DNA of 64,000 nucleotides from an uncultured Bacteroidales bacterium. GTDB lineage: Bacteria; Bacteroidota; Bacteroidia; Bacteroidales; Bacteroidaceae. The stretch covers positions 1 through 64,000 of the forward strand of contig CACZJU010000016.1 of assembly GCA_902781515.1 (NCBI GenBank), given 5' to 3'. Positions 18,618 through 27,881 of the stretch are shown here, piece by piece; within the stretch, counting starts at the first letter, position 1, and each line of letters opens with the position of its first letter. A model generated the notes under the pieces. That model was not told the DNA's origin. It did no database searches and saw only the letters and a program-made list of their open reading frames with translations. A program made the position numbers and the translations under genes.

Positions 18618-19277
18618 ATGAAAAAGAATTATTTATTTTCATTTGTTTGTGCTACTCTACTGTTTACGAGTTGTGGCACAGGTGGTGGTATTGCCTCAGG
18701 CACTGGTTCTACAGGAGCTGCACTTGCAGGTTCATCTAATAGCACCACAAGCCTGCTCACATCTGCAGGTACAGGAGTTTTAGGAACACTTATGTCTACC
18801 CTACTTGGTAATACAACAACTACAAATTCAATTGTTGGTAATTGGGTATATTCAGGTCCGAAAATTGCATTTGAGAGTGAGAATATTCTGGCTCAACTTG
18901 GAAGCACTGTCGCCAGTGCAAAGTTGGAGCAAACATTAGGAACTCAACTTCAGCGTATTGGTTTCACAAACGGTAAGACCTCTATGGCTTTCGACTCAAA
19001 TGGTTCGTGCCAGATGTCACTTGGACAGCGTACTTTACCAGGAACATATACATACAATCAGAAGACAGGTCAAATGACAGTACAGGGTGCATTGGGTCTT
19101 ACCACTATCACGCCGTATGTATCAGTTGTTGGCAACGAAATGTATATAATGTTTGAAGCTGATAAACTATTATCAGTTTTGGGAGCTGTATCAAGCGTAG
19201 CAAAGGTCTCTACCCTAACCTCCCTCCTATCAAGCTATAATGGTCTTCGTCTTGGCTGGAAAATGTCTAAGAAATAA
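18618..19277 (+). CDS. DUF4923 family lipoprotein
   Basis: A 219-residue predicted lipoprotein. The frame is open further upstream, but MKKNYLFSF at 18618 gives a proper lipoprotein signal ending LLFTSC, so that start was chosen. Then comes a low-complexity Gly/Thr/Ser stretch (residues 20-60). A lipocalin-like beta domain follows, with IVGNWVYSGPKIAFESEN and CQMSLGQRTLPGTYTYN, as in DUF4923 proteins of Bacteroidales. The function is unknown. A strong terminator follows. Confidence 0.8.
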   Translation: MKKNYLFSFVCATLLFTSCGTGGGIASGTGSTGAALAGSSNSTTSLLTSAGTGVLGTLMSTLLGNTTTTNSIVGNWVYSGPKIAFESENILAQLGSTVASAKLEQTLGTQLQRIGFTNGKTSMAFDSNGSCQMSLGQRTLPGTYTYNQKTGQMTVQGALGLTTITPYVSVVGNEMYIMFEADKLLSVLGAVSSVAKVSTLTSLLSSYNGLRLGWKMSKK

Positions 19278-19319
19278 TAGACAGCTTATAGAGTAACCCC
19301 TTTTTTAAATATTGCGAAG

Positions 19320-19353
19320 CTTGCGGTGTCACATTTTTCACCGCAAGTTTTTA
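19320..19353 (+). terminator. Rho-independent terminator after the DUF4923 gene
   Basis: CTTGCGGTG (19320-19328) pairs perfectly with CACCGCAAG (19339-19347) around a 10-base loop and is followed by TTTTTA. The truncated uxaA frame on the other strand ends inside this hairpin. Confidence 0.85.
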
Positions 19354-19808
19354 TGTGGGAAAAATCTTACGGAATCTATACCATCTGGAATATTATTCTT
19401 CTCCTTAAATTTGGCAACAATCTGTCTGCATATATCATTCACGCATCCTACAGTCGGAATTACCCATACTTCGTTTCGTATTCCAACTTTACCATCATCG
19501 CGCCTATATCCCATGAAAGACTTTATGGGCGACACCTCTGAATCGTATGATGGACGAATTGAATCATTAAGTGAAACATTACTATAATCTAATATTCCTT
19601 CAAGATTAGTTGCAATATTATTATGGTCAACAAGTTGTCCCTCTTCAATTGTTTCTACAGCATGACCTATCGGATACCCATACTTAATAATCTGTTCGTT
19701 TTGAGCAATCTTCCTCAATGCGAACTTATGTCCTGCCGGCACTCCATTTCTTGGTCGTAAAGCCACAGCTACATTATCGTCTGGGTGTATTACAATATAA
19801 TCTTTCAT
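19338..19808 (-). pseudogene. uxaA: Altronate dehydratase, 3'-truncated remnant
   Basis: 156 residues matching the N-terminal third of UxaA, which is normally near 500 residues and dehydrates altronate in hexuronate catabolism. The SAF-like N-terminal domain (IHPDDNVAVALR, GHKFALRKIA, GHAVETIEEGQLV) is intact. The next domain begins normally (FMGYRRDDGKVGIRNEVWVI) but stops just after FFPH, where family members continue toward a GCSQ metal-site motif. The last residues, KNLR, and the stop are encoded by the terminator hairpin of the DUF4923 gene. The catalytic domain is therefore gone and the protein is probably inactive. It overlaps uxaB by four bases. Confidence 0.85.
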
Positions 19809-21178
19809 TTGATAATACGCTCTATGGTAGATAACATTCCATCAGAAATAATCATAGAAATATCGTCGGAAAGCATTTCCTGCAATCCCGATATATTTGT
19901 AAGATCACCTTCTTCGTGCCAAATGACGTCCTTTGCAGACAAAACGCCTTGTGCAATACGACTTATATCTCCATCATTCCACAAGCTATCGAGTAATTGA
20001 ATAACCTTCTCATCGTCCGATGGAATAAAGCATTCACCATCGGCTCTTGATACGCCACGATAACATACGCATATAGATGCCAATCCGAGAACAATACCCT
20101 TGGGTAGTTCTCCCTTTACATTATAATATTTCTTTAGCGCAGGGAGGTCTCGTGTCTTAAACTTCGAGAACGAATTAAGCATAATAGAAGTCAATTGATG
20201 ATTTACGTACGGATTGCAGAATCGTTCCAATATACTGTCGGCATATGCCGTAAGTTCATCGTACGGCATATCCAATGTCGGCAAGAGTTCATTGAACATA
20301 GTGTTACGAATGAATTGTCCTACAACTGGATGATTACATGCATCTCGAACGATATCCAACCCTGCGAGATATGCCACAGGAGCCAAAACGGTATGAGGCC
20401 CATTAAGAAGAGTTACCTTACGCAAGTGGTATGGACCTTCATCATGAGTGAAAATTACATTTAAGTCCGCTTTCTCGGTAGGCAGTTCCCTTGAGATGTT
20501 TTCTATAGAAATATTCTGAGGAACCTCGATAACCCACAAATGATACGGCTCACCCTGAACAATAAGATTATCTGTGGCACCAATACGCTGATTAATTTCA
20601 TCAGCTCCTACCTTTGGGAAACCTGGAACTATTCTGTCAACCAATGTTGAACAGATATAACATGCGTAATCTACCCATTCCCTGAAATCATTCGCATCGC
20701 CATTCATGGAACCGTTCCACGCATCAATATACTGATGTATACAATTAGACAGCTCGCGTCCGTTATGGAAAATGAGTTCGCATGGCAGAATAATCAATCC
20801 CTTCGATTTATCTCCATTGAAGGCCTTGAATCTATGATACAACAACTGGGTAAGTTTGCCAGGAAATGATGCTGCTGGCTCATCATTAAAAGAACATGTA
20901 GGGTCAAAAACTATTCCTGCTTCAGTGGCATTTGAAACAAAGAATCTCAGTTTAGGAATGCTTGCCAGTTTCTTGAAGTCCTCATAATCCCTATATGGGT
21001 CAATGGTGCGACTTATACTGTCAATAAGAGTAATGGAGTCAATCTGTGGACCATTAATACATCCATTGTTAGGACATAAGTTTAGGGAATAAAATATTAA
21101 AATACGCAAGCATCTGTTTTTCATCATCAATGACATCACGCAACTGTTCCAGTCGGGCACGATTCGGCGATTCATCAA
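19805..21178 (-). pseudogene. uxaB: Tagaturonate reductase (altronate oxidoreductase), 5'-truncated remnant
   Basis: The frame matches UxaB/mannitol-dehydrogenase-family proteins from about IDSITLIDSISR onward (RFFVSNATEAGI, PGKLTQLLYHRF, STLVDRIVPGFP). The first 40 or so residues are out-of-frame translation of the end of the upstream HD gene. The usual N-terminal Rossmann motif (FGEGNFLRAF type) and roughly 75-90 residues are absent. Homology begins close to 21050-21070, right at the HD gene stop. There is no in-frame ATG at the homology start. The NAD-binding domain is incomplete, so the gene is most likely dead, although the rest of the frame is still open. Confidence 0.8.
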
Positions 21179-21716
21179 ACCATAACCTCAGATACCCATT
21201 TCTGCCATATTTCTCAATCAGATGTTCTTTCATCCTTTGATAATGCTCCTCGCGAGACAATTCAGGATAATGGTCAATACCATATTGTATGGTCCTGCGA
21301 ATAATGTCCTCTGATTCGATGAATCTGTCAGCCTCTGCAACAATGCGTCCATAGATAGAGCGAGGTGGATTCTTTGAAGAAGCCCTGTGATCTTCAACAG
21401 CTTCAGCTATCATGTTAATCTCCTCATCGCTGAACCACTTCGGAAACATTTTGTCCTCACGTACTATTTTTGCAGAATCAACATGATGAAACTCTCTTCC
21501 ATTGATTAATCCTAAATCGTGGAATGCAGCAGTTGCATACGCAATGTTCACATTCACATCCAGTTTTTCTGCAAGCTCTATACTCTGACGGATAACCATA
21601 TCAGCATGTTCACGCTGATGGGCACTATCGAATTTGTCGTATTGTGGTAATATGAAGTTTACGACATATTCACGTAATTCAGGAATAATCGCTTTCCCAA
21701 TCAACATAGTACCCAA
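21069..21716 (-). CDS. HD-domain phosphohydrolase
   Basis: A 215-residue HD-superfamily protein. HREHADMVIRQS provides the first histidine, FHDLGLI the HD pair, and EDHRAS and EADRF later metal-site residues. The C-terminal segment (REEHYQRMKEHLIEKYG) is helical. The family is distinct from the HD protein at 2409. The start is ATG at 21716, 3 bases after the PAP2 gene stop. It is complete, and its stop marks the edge of the uxaB deletion. The substrate is unknown. Confidence 0.85.
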   Translation of the reverse strand: MGTMLIGKAIIPELREYVVNFILPQYDKFDSAHQREHADMVIRQSIELAEKLDVNVNIAYATAAFHDLGLINGREFHHVDSAKIVREDKMFPKWFSDEEINMIAEAVEDHRASSKNPPRSIYGRIVAEADRFIESEDIIRRTIQYGIDHYPELSREEHYQRMKEHLIEKYGRNGYLRLWFDESPNRARLEQLRDVIDDEKQMLAYFNILFPKLMS

Positions 21717-21719
21717 GGT

Positions 21720-22409
21720 TTATGAAAGTGGTATTGCCAAGATCAGTACAAAGCTATACGTCAGCAACAATGTAAATGCCAACAGGTGCATATCATTATA
21801 CGGATAGCCAGTAGGAGTGTATGCTGTAGAATAGACTGATACAGTTTCGAAATACCGCTTATCAATATAATCGTAAAGGATATAAACCATGCTTCCTACT
21901 AAAAGTCCGAGCAAGGCTCCGCAGAGGATATCGCCTGGGAAATGGACACCGAGATAGATACGCGAATAAGATGATATACATGCCCAAGCAAACATACTAA
22001 TCGCAACAATACGGCACCTCATAAGCAGAGATAAGAATATGAATAAAGAGAACGTATTTGCAGCATGACTGCTTACAAATCCATAATTACCTCCAGTGTA
22101 TCCGAGGACTGTATCTATGGTATGAAGGAAGGTGACATCGTGAGTCGGACGCCATCTCATAACCAAAGGTTTGATAAGTCCGCTGGAAAGTCTGTCGGCA
22201 AGAGCAATCGTAATCACCATTGCGGCAACAACCAGTAGTGTACGTCGCAGATTGCAGTTCTTCAGTATCACGTACAGTATAACAAGCATCAGCGGAATCC
22301 AAGTTGTGGTTTTTGTCACCAACCACATCACGGAATCCCAGTACACCGAATCGCTTCCATTCAGCGCTACCAATGCATTGTTGTCTATTTCTTTCAGTAT
22401 CTCCAGCAT
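21720..22409 (-). CDS. PAP2-family membrane phosphatase
   Basis: A 229-residue integral membrane phosphatase of the PAP2/undecaprenyl-diphosphatase type. The three conserved motifs are present: KPLVMRWRP (about residues 76-84), GFVSSHAAN (about 111-119) and SRIYLGVHFPGDILCG (about 149-164), with the catalytic histidines in the last two. Five or six hydrophobic segments are seen. It may recycle undecaprenyl diphosphate or dephosphorylate lipid A. It follows batE with a 14-base gap and could be read with the Bat operon. Confidence 0.88.
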   Translation of the reverse strand: MLEILKEIDNNALVALNGSDSVYWDSVMWLVTKTTTWIPLMLVILYVILKNCNLRRTLLVVAAMVITIALADRLSSGLIKPLVMRWRPTHDVTFLHTIDTVLGYTGGNYGFVSSHAANTFSLFIFLSLLMRCRIVAISMFAWACISSYSRIYLGVHFPGDILCGALLGLLVGSMVYILYDYIDKRYFETVSVYSTAYTPTGYPYNDMHLLAFTLLLTYSFVLILAIPLS

Positions 22410-22423
22410 AAACCAGAATCAAA

Positions 22424-23182
22424 TTAAATCACTTCTATCTGTTGCTTCTCAATCCAGCCCTGTTTGCCGTCGGACAATACTATTTCACTCCATTCATTAA
22501 GCGAGTTGTCACGAATCTCTACATACGTTCCCTCGTGAAGCACAAAGAGGTCGCTACCAGAGGCAGAAGGTGTACTCTTGACAACAGCAGACGGAGCCAT
22601 CACTATAGCACCATTCCTGTTCTTCAAACGATAGTTCTGTGACCATGCGAACACGTTCCCGACAATTGTTGCAAAGAGAAGAACTACAGCCATTGTGAAT
22701 CCCGTCTTGCGCAACCATATAGGCTGGGCATAAATATATATTGCCAAGAATATCAAACACAGTACAAAAAGTATTATTGAGCTGTATGCCCAAGCATCAG
22801 CGCTCATCCAATTAACCATTGTGTGATACCACGTTACGAAGAAGAATTCATGTTTGGGAATCACACGGTCTATTGTCTTGGAACGAGCCATATCGAGGTT
22901 GAAACGAATGTCCTCGTCACCAGGATTTAGCAAAGAAGCCCTTTCATACCAAAGTATTGCATGGGAAATATCATCGAGACGATAATAGCAGTTGCCGAGA
23001 TTGTAGCAAACGGCAGAACTCTCCCCCATCTTTGCAATTCGCAGATATGTCTTCGCAGCCTTTTCAAAGTTATCCTTGGCATACGCGTTGTCTGCCATAA
23101 CTTTTAGCGAATCGGCATTTGCTGCACTGGAAATGAGAAAATGAGAGAATGCAAAAATGAGAAATATCAACAGGCGTTTCAT
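22424..23182 (-). CDS. batE: BatE, TPR and SH3-like membrane protein
   Basis: The last Bat protein, 252 residues. A signal peptide (MKRLLIFLIFAFSHFL) is followed by TPR-like helices at 25-100 (VCYNLGNCYYRLDDISHAILWYERA). Two membrane segments lie at about 131-152 and 162-181, and an SH3-like domain at about 195-252 ends with GWIEKQQIEVI. The Bat operon is linked to oxygen and stress tolerance in Bacteroides fragilis; the mechanism is not settled. The signal peptide core is encoded by an AATGAGAA-type simple repeat shared with batD and the gene at 27878. Confidence 0.85.
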   Translation of the reverse strand: MKRLLIFLIFAFSHFLISSAANADSLKVMADNAYAKDNFEKAAKTYLRIAKMGESSAVCYNLGNCYYRLDDISHAILWYERASLLNPGDEDIRFNLDMARSKTIDRVIPKHEFFFVTWYHTMVNWMSADAWAYSSIILFVLCLIFLAIYIYAQPIWLRKTGFTMAVVLLFATIVGNVFAWSQNYRLKNRNGAIVMAPSAVVKSTPSASGSDLFVLHEGTYVEIRDNSLNEWSEIVLSDGKQGWIEKQQIEVI

Positions 23183-23196
23183 TGCACTTTTACTTT

Positions 23197-25023
23197 TTAA
23201 TTTTCAATCTGGTTTATGACCTCCGATGCGTCGCTATAGAGACGTTCCATTGTTGCAGACGGGTCGCCGGGAGCATATTGTGCAAATTCACAATCGCTAA
23301 GCACCTTCAGGAAACGATCTATTGCTTCGGCACTTACTCCACGTTGCTCAAGCTGCTGTCCTACGTTGTCTTTCGTCAGCTCTGCTACGGGCAGGTTTAG
23401 CTTATCACCTACATAACCCCAAAGAGCACGTGTGACTTCTTCGTAGAAAGACTTAGAATTGCCTTGCTTCAATAGTTTCTTTGCCTGTTTTAGGCGCTTA
23501 GATGCCATCTTTCCAGCTTTCTTCCCACGTCGGCGTGCTACGTTGGCATTAGCTTTTGCCTGACGATAGAATATCGCAATCGCAGAAAGGAACAACAGTA
23601 TAGCACCAGCATAGCCCAACCAGTAATTGACGCTGCTGAAGAACGACATTCCCTTCGCCTTTAGATTTGCCTTCGTGGTCTTGATGTAACGTATGTCGCT
23701 ATTAAGTATAGTAAGGTCTTCCTGATTTACATTCCTACGCACATTGTGACTTGCAGTTTTGGCAACAGCAACGTGGAATGAATCTGTTCGCAGCGTTTTG
23801 TAGCTTTTACTGTTGGTGTCGAAATAGCAGAACTCGACAGGTGAAATGCTGTATTTGCCTCCATGACGAGGGACTGCAGTATAGTCATATACCACATTAC
23901 CTGAAGCTCCATTAGTACCGACCTTAGATTTGTCGGTAGTCTTGGGGTCATACGACTCGAAGTCCTTTGGCCATTGCACAGTTGGAGTCTTCATCAGTTT
24001 CATATTTCCTACACCGCTCACCACCAGACGAAGAGATACTGCATCGTTGGCATCAACTTGTTCGGGTGTCAGCGACCCGCTGATGGTGAATTGAGTACCT
24101 ACTGCACCAGAGAAGTTGGAGGGACGAGTTGGGAGTGGGTCAACCTGCAGTTCCACAGCTGGAGCAACAATCGTCTTCTTCACACGAACCAGCGATGAAC
24201 CACCACCAAAGAATGCGTCGAACGGGTCAAGTGAACGCTCCTGCTGCACAACGTCAGCTTCGAAGTTGATGGCAGGCACAACCAGTTTCCCTATCTTCTG
24301 AGGGAAGAGCACATACTGACTCCAAACAACAGTGCCGTAGTTCTTTCCATTCACACGTTCGTATTTGAGAGTCTTCTGCTGCGGAAGTTCTATCTCCTGA
24401 GTATGGAAACCATCGAGATCAGGCATCTTGCCAACACATTGGTCGATGCTTACGAGAGTGTAAAGCTTATATGTTATCAGAACTGCCTCCTGCTCATAGA
24501 GACGGCGCTTCGATGCTGTGACGGTGATGTAGAGATCGTCCTTTGTTATACGGTCACCGGCATTCTGCGTTCTCATTCTGGTTGCTCCGGATTGGTTCGA
24601 CTGGTTCTGCTGCCCTAAAGAACCGCCGCTTGAACTACCATTGCCTTGCAGAATCTGTATGCTTGCCTGATTGCTCTTATACGTCTTTCCGTCACTTTTC
24701 ACAGTAGCCACAGGCAGTTTGTATGTACCAGCCTTTTGTGCCAGCAATGTGTATGAGAAGGTTTTCTGACTGGTGTGCGATGTTTTGCCGTTGACTATGG
24801 AGAAACTGCTCGACGAGGACACGCTGGGACCAAACAGAAGTTCGAATCCTTGGAACTCGCCCACCTGTATGTCGTCAATATCTTGCGTGTTCACAATATA
24901 GCTAACACGAATACGTTGTCCTTCCTCCACTTGCGAAGGGGCCTGCACCGTCACTCGCACTTGCGCAAAGACAATGAGAGAATGAGATAATGAGAAAATG
25001 AGAAAGAATATTATTCGTTTCAT
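23197..25023 (-). CDS. batD: BatD (oxygen tolerance protein)
   Basis: A 608-residue periplasmic-facing membrane protein of the BatD family. The signal peptide (MKRIIFFLIFSLSHSL) leads into beta-sandwich repeats (VRVTVQAPSQVEEGQRIRVSY, GFELLFGPSVSSSSS, DLYITVTASKRRLYEQE). A membrane segment follows near residues 465-485 (LGYAGAILLFLSAIAIFY), then a basic cytoplasmic tail with a helical domain. It lies 14 bases before batE and 47 bases after batC. It probably binds partner Bat proteins outside the membrane. Confidence 0.88.
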   Translation of the reverse strand: MKRIIFFLIFSLSHSLIVFAQVRVTVQAPSQVEEGQRIRVSYIVNTQDIDDIQVGEFQGFELLFGPSVSSSSSFSIVNGKTSHTSQKTFSYTLLAQKAGTYKLPVATVKSDGKTYKSNQASIQILQGNGSSSGGSLGQQNQSNQSGATRMRTQNAGDRITKDDLYITVTASKRRLYEQEAVLITYKLYTLVSIDQCVGKMPDLDGFHTQEIELPQQKTLKYERVNGKNYGTVVWSQYVLFPQKIGKLVVPAINFEADVVQQERSLDPFDAFFGGGSSLVRVKKTIVAPAVELQVDPLPTRPSNFSGAVGTQFTISGSLTPEQVDANDAVSLRLVVSGVGNMKLMKTPTVQWPKDFESYDPKTTDKSKVGTNGASGNVVYDYTAVPRHGGKYSISPVEFCYFDTNSKSYKTLRTDSFHVAVAKTASHNVRRNVNQEDLTILNSDIRYIKTTKANLKAKGMSFFSSVNYWLGYAGAILLFLSAIAIFYRQAKANANVARRRGKKAGKMASKRLKQAKKLLKQGNSKSFYEEVTRALWGYVGDKLNLPVAELTKDNVGQQLEQRGVSAEAIDRFLKVLSDCEFAQYAPGDPSATMERLYSDASEVINQIEN

Positions 25024-25025
25024 TC

Positions 25026-25065
25026 GATTATCAATTGTCGATTATCAATTATCAATTATCAATTG
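25026..25065. repeat. ATTATCAATT simple repeat between batC and batD
   Basis: Four imperfect copies of ATTATCAATT fill the 47-base gap between the batC stop and the batD start. Any batD ribosome binding site must lie close to its start, outside this block. Confidence 0.65.
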
Positions 25066-25070
25066 TTCTA

Positions 25071-25772
25071 TTACCATTGTTTCTGAAGGCGGCGAGGCTG
25101 AGCCTGCTGCAACTGCTTCTTCACCTTATCCTGAGTCTGACGTTCGTTCTGCATGGCAGCGTTAAGCATCTGTTCGGCATTCTCCTTACTCATCTGGTTT
25201 TCCTGCTGCTGTTGCTGTTGTTGCTGTTCGTCCTTCTTTTGTTGCTGCTGCTTGTCTTGCTTCTGTTGTTCCTGCTTCTGTTTGTCCTGCTCGTTCTTGT
25301 CACCGTTCTGGTTGTCCTGACCACCGTTTTGCTGGTCCTGATTCTTCAACTGTCGCTGACAAAGCACAAGGTTGTAGCGCGTCTCATTGTCCGCAGGGGC
25401 ACAACGCAGAGCCTCTTTGTATGCCTCAATGGCTGGTCCGAATTGTTTTTGACTTTGCAGAATAACCCCCATATTATGGAATATCATGTGGCGTTTCTCT
25501 TTATCGTGCTCGGTCTTCGACACCTTCTCATACAGTCGCATTGCTTCTTTGGGCTGTCCCAGAAAGAGGAACGAATTACCCAGGTTGTAGTTTATCTCAA
25601 CTCCTGTGGAATCCTTCTCGAAGCCTTTCTGATAGAGCACCTGTGATTTGTCATAAATAGAGTCGCGATACTGACGATTGCCCCTACGAATATAGTCACG
25701 CACGTTCTGCGAGAATAAATTAATAGTGAAGAGTGAAGAATGAAGAATTATGAATATTACTAGTTTTTTCAT
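25071..25772 (-). CDS. batC: BatC, TPR protein with Gln-rich tail
   Basis: A 233-residue TPR protein. The signal peptide (MKKLVIFIILHSSLF) is encoded by GAAGAATGAAGAATT-type repeats. TPR units run from about 40 to 125 (INYNLGNSFLFLGQPKEAMRLYEKV, IFHNMGVILQSQKQFGPAIEAYKEAL). The rest is a long Gln/Lys/Asp-rich low-complexity tail (residues 130-200). It is a Bat operon member between batB and batD, probably a scaffold. Confidence 0.85.
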   Translation of the reverse strand: MKKLVIFIILHSSLFTINLFSQNVRDYIRRGNRQYRDSIYDKSQVLYQKGFEKDSTGVEINYNLGNSFLFLGQPKEAMRLYEKVSKTEHDKEKRHMIFHNMGVILQSQKQFGPAIEAYKEALRCAPADNETRYNLVLCQRQLKNQDQQNGGQDNQNGDKNEQDKQKQEQQKQDKQQQQKKDEQQQQQQQQENQMSKENAEQMLNAAMQNERQTQDKVKKQLQQAQPRRLQKQW

Positions 25773-25778
25773 ATATCT

Positions 25779-25820
25779 CTTAAACTTCTTAAACCATTAA
25801 ACCATTAAACCAATTAACCC
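25779..25820. repeat. CTTAAAC/CCATTAAA simple repeat at the batB 3' end
   Basis: Repeats of CTTAAACTT and AAACCATT run through the batB-batC gap. The batB stop codon lies inside the block, another case of a simple repeat reaching a gene end. Confidence 0.6.
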
Positions 25821-26839
25821 TTACTAAAGAGATGAAAGTTCTGCAATATGTGGTTCTTGCGTTCGAGCAGACACATATCTACGAGCAACAGGAAGAGAGC
25901 AAGGATGATGAAGCCTTGATACTGTTCGTCGAACTCGCTGTATATTTGACTTTCCAGCTTTGCCTTTGCAAGTTTATCTACATACTTCGAGAGTTCCTTC
26001 TGTGCCGAACTGCTATTATCTACATATATATAAGCACCGTTTCCGGCACGTGCTATTTGTCGGCACATCTCTTCGTTGAGGCACGACACAATGGGGTTGC
26101 CCTGGTCGTCGATGAAATACTGCGTGGTTCCAGGTATGGGCACATGAGCTCCATCGGGAGAACCGACTCCGAGTATATATACTCTTATGCCTTTCTTTGC
26201 GGCTTCCTTTGCAGCCTCCACTGCCCCACCCTCGTTGTCTTCACCGTCGGTAATGAGAAAGATGGCACGCGATACATCCTTCTTCTGAGTGAAGGAGCGC
26301 GAAGCAAGGTCTATGGCTGTGGCAATGTCTGTGCCCTGTGTGGCAATCATGGACGGGTCAATGCCATCGAGGAACATCTTTGCCGAAACGTAGTCGTTGG
26401 TGATGGGGAGTTGCACGAAGGCCTGTCCTGCATACACCACCAGTCCAACCTTGTCGTCCCTCATATCGTCAACCATATTGCTTACGAGCATCTTTGCCTT
26501 ATCCAGTCGCGACGGACGTACATCATTGGCAAGCATGGAGTTGGAAACGTCCATAGCTATGATGGCTTCAATACCATTGCGTTCCGAAGTGTCAATCTTC
26601 GTACCGAACTGCGGACGTGCAGCAGCAATTATGAGCGAGGTAAGAGCCAGAAGGAGAAGCCACGCCTTAGTCTGTGAACGCCACAATGAAACATCAATCA
26701 TAAATTCCCTCAGCAGGTGCGGGTCGCCATATCGGCGCAGGCGTTTCTTCCTGCGATAGCTGCTGTAGTAATAAAGTAGTGCCAGCAATGGGATTATTGC
26801 TAAGGCATACAGATATATTGGATTTTCAAATCGAAACAT
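25814..26839 (-). CDS. batB: BatB, von Willebrand A-domain membrane protein
   Basis: A 341-residue protein with two N-terminal membrane segments (YLYALAIIPLLALLYYY; WLLLLALTSLIIAAA). A VWA domain contains the MIDAS motif MDVSNSM (about residues 95-101) and ITDGEDNEGG. A C-terminal membrane helix (FIILALFLLLVDMCLL) follows. It pairs with BatA, and the two VWA domains probably form a complex regulated by the MoxR ATPase. Confidence 0.9.
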   Translation of the reverse strand: MFRFENPIYLYALAIIPLLALLYYYSSYRRKKRLRRYGDPHLLREFMIDVSLWRSQTKAWLLLLALTSLIIAAARPQFGTKIDTSERNGIEAIIAMDVSNSMLANDVRPSRLDKAKMLVSNMVDDMRDDKVGLVVYAGQAFVQLPITNDYVSAKMFLDGIDPSMIATQGTDIATAIDLASRSFTQKKDVSRAIFLITDGEDNEGGAVEAAKEAAKKGIRVYILGVGSPDGAHVPIPGTTQYFIDDQGNPIVSCLNEEMCRQIARAGNGAYIYVDNSSSAQKELSKYVDKLAKAKLESQIYSEFDEQYQGFIILALFLLLVDMCLLERKNHILQNFHLFSKG

Positions 26840-26848
26840 CTCTATATT

Positions 26849-26882
26849 TTACAATTTGACGATTTTACAATTTGACGATTTT
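26849..26882. repeat. ACAATTTGACGATTTT tandem repeat
   Basis: Two perfect copies of a 16-base word (ACAATTTGACGATTTT) fill the gap between batA and batB. No regulatory role is evident. Confidence 0.65.
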
Positions 26883-27881
26883 TTATGGGATGCGTTTGAG
26901 GATGGTGAAGCGGAGGACGACTTCAAGCAGGAGAGACAGTACAGCACCAAGTGCAAAGGGAAGGAATGCCTCGTAGCGTTTTGTGAACTTCTTGACGTTG
27001 AGCTTCGTCTTCTCCAGTTTGTCAATCTCGCGATACACCTCGTGCAGGCTCTTTGTGTCCTTAGCGCGATAGAACTCGCCGTCGGTCTTCTGGGCAATGC
27101 TTTCGAGGGTCTTGGCGTCAATCTCCACAGGCACCTGAATGTACTGAATGCCACCAGCCACCTGCATGGGATAGCGTGCCAGTCCGTTGGTACCAACACC
27201 GATGGTATAGACGCGAATGCCGAAGCTCTTGGCTATCTCGGCTGCTGTCAGCGGACTGATGTCGCCTCGGTTGTTAGAACCGTCGGTAAGCAGTATTATC
27301 ACCTTACTCTTGGCTTTCGAGTCCTTCAGACGTGCTACGGCAGATGACAGACCCATACCGATGGCTGTTCCGTCCTCGATGAGGCCCTTTGCCGTCATGT
27401 CGCATTGCATTCCCTGCAGCATGTTTATGAGCACGGCGTGGTCAACGGTCATTGGACATTGGGTGAAAGCCTCGCCAGCAAACAGCGTCAGTCCGATGTT
27501 GTCGTTGGGACGGCCCGAAATAAACTCGATGGCGACTTCACGGGCAGCCTTCACACGGTTTGGGCGCAGATCTTCGGCAAGCATGGATGTGGAAACGTCC
27601 ATACATAGCATAATGTCTATGCCCTCTACGTCGGTCTGCTTCCAGTTGTTTGTGGTTTGCGGACGTGCAAGGGCCGTTATTGCCAACGAGATGCAAGTCA
27701 GGCGCAAGAGGAATGGAGCGTGCATGAGATACTCTTTCCATGAGCGGCGAACGCCCTCAAAGGCATAGGTGCTGCTTACCTGCATGACAGGGTGCGAGCG
27801 TCGCCATCTAAGCACATACCATATTATATATGGCACGAGCAAAGCTAGCAGACTGAAATATATGGGATTCGCGAATTTCAT
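26883..27881 (-). CDS. batA: BatA, von Willebrand A-domain membrane protein
   Basis: A 332-residue protein with the same plan as BatB. Membrane segments lie near the N-terminus (FSLLALLVPYIIWYVL; LRLTCISLAITALA). A VWA domain contains the MIDAS motif MDVSTSM and LTDGSNNRGD. A terminal hydrophobic segment (LPFALGAVLSLLLEVVL) closes it. It overlaps the preceding gene by four bases. Confidence 0.9.
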   Translation of the reverse strand: MKFANPIYFSLLALLVPYIIWYVLRWRRSHPVMQVSSTYAFEGVRRSWKEYLMHAPFLLRLTCISLAITALARPQTTNNWKQTDVEGIDIMLCMDVSTSMLAEDLRPNRVKAAREVAIEFISGRPNDNIGLTLFAGEAFTQCPMTVDHAVLINMLQGMQCDMTAKGLIEDGTAIGMGLSSAVARLKDSKAKSKVIILLTDGSNNRGDISPLTAAEIAKSFGIRVYTIGVGTNGLARYPMQVAGGIQYIQVPVEIDAKTLESIAQKTDGEFYRAKDTKSLHEVYREIDKLEKTKLNVKKFTKRYEAFLPFALGAVLSLLLEVVLRFTILKRIP

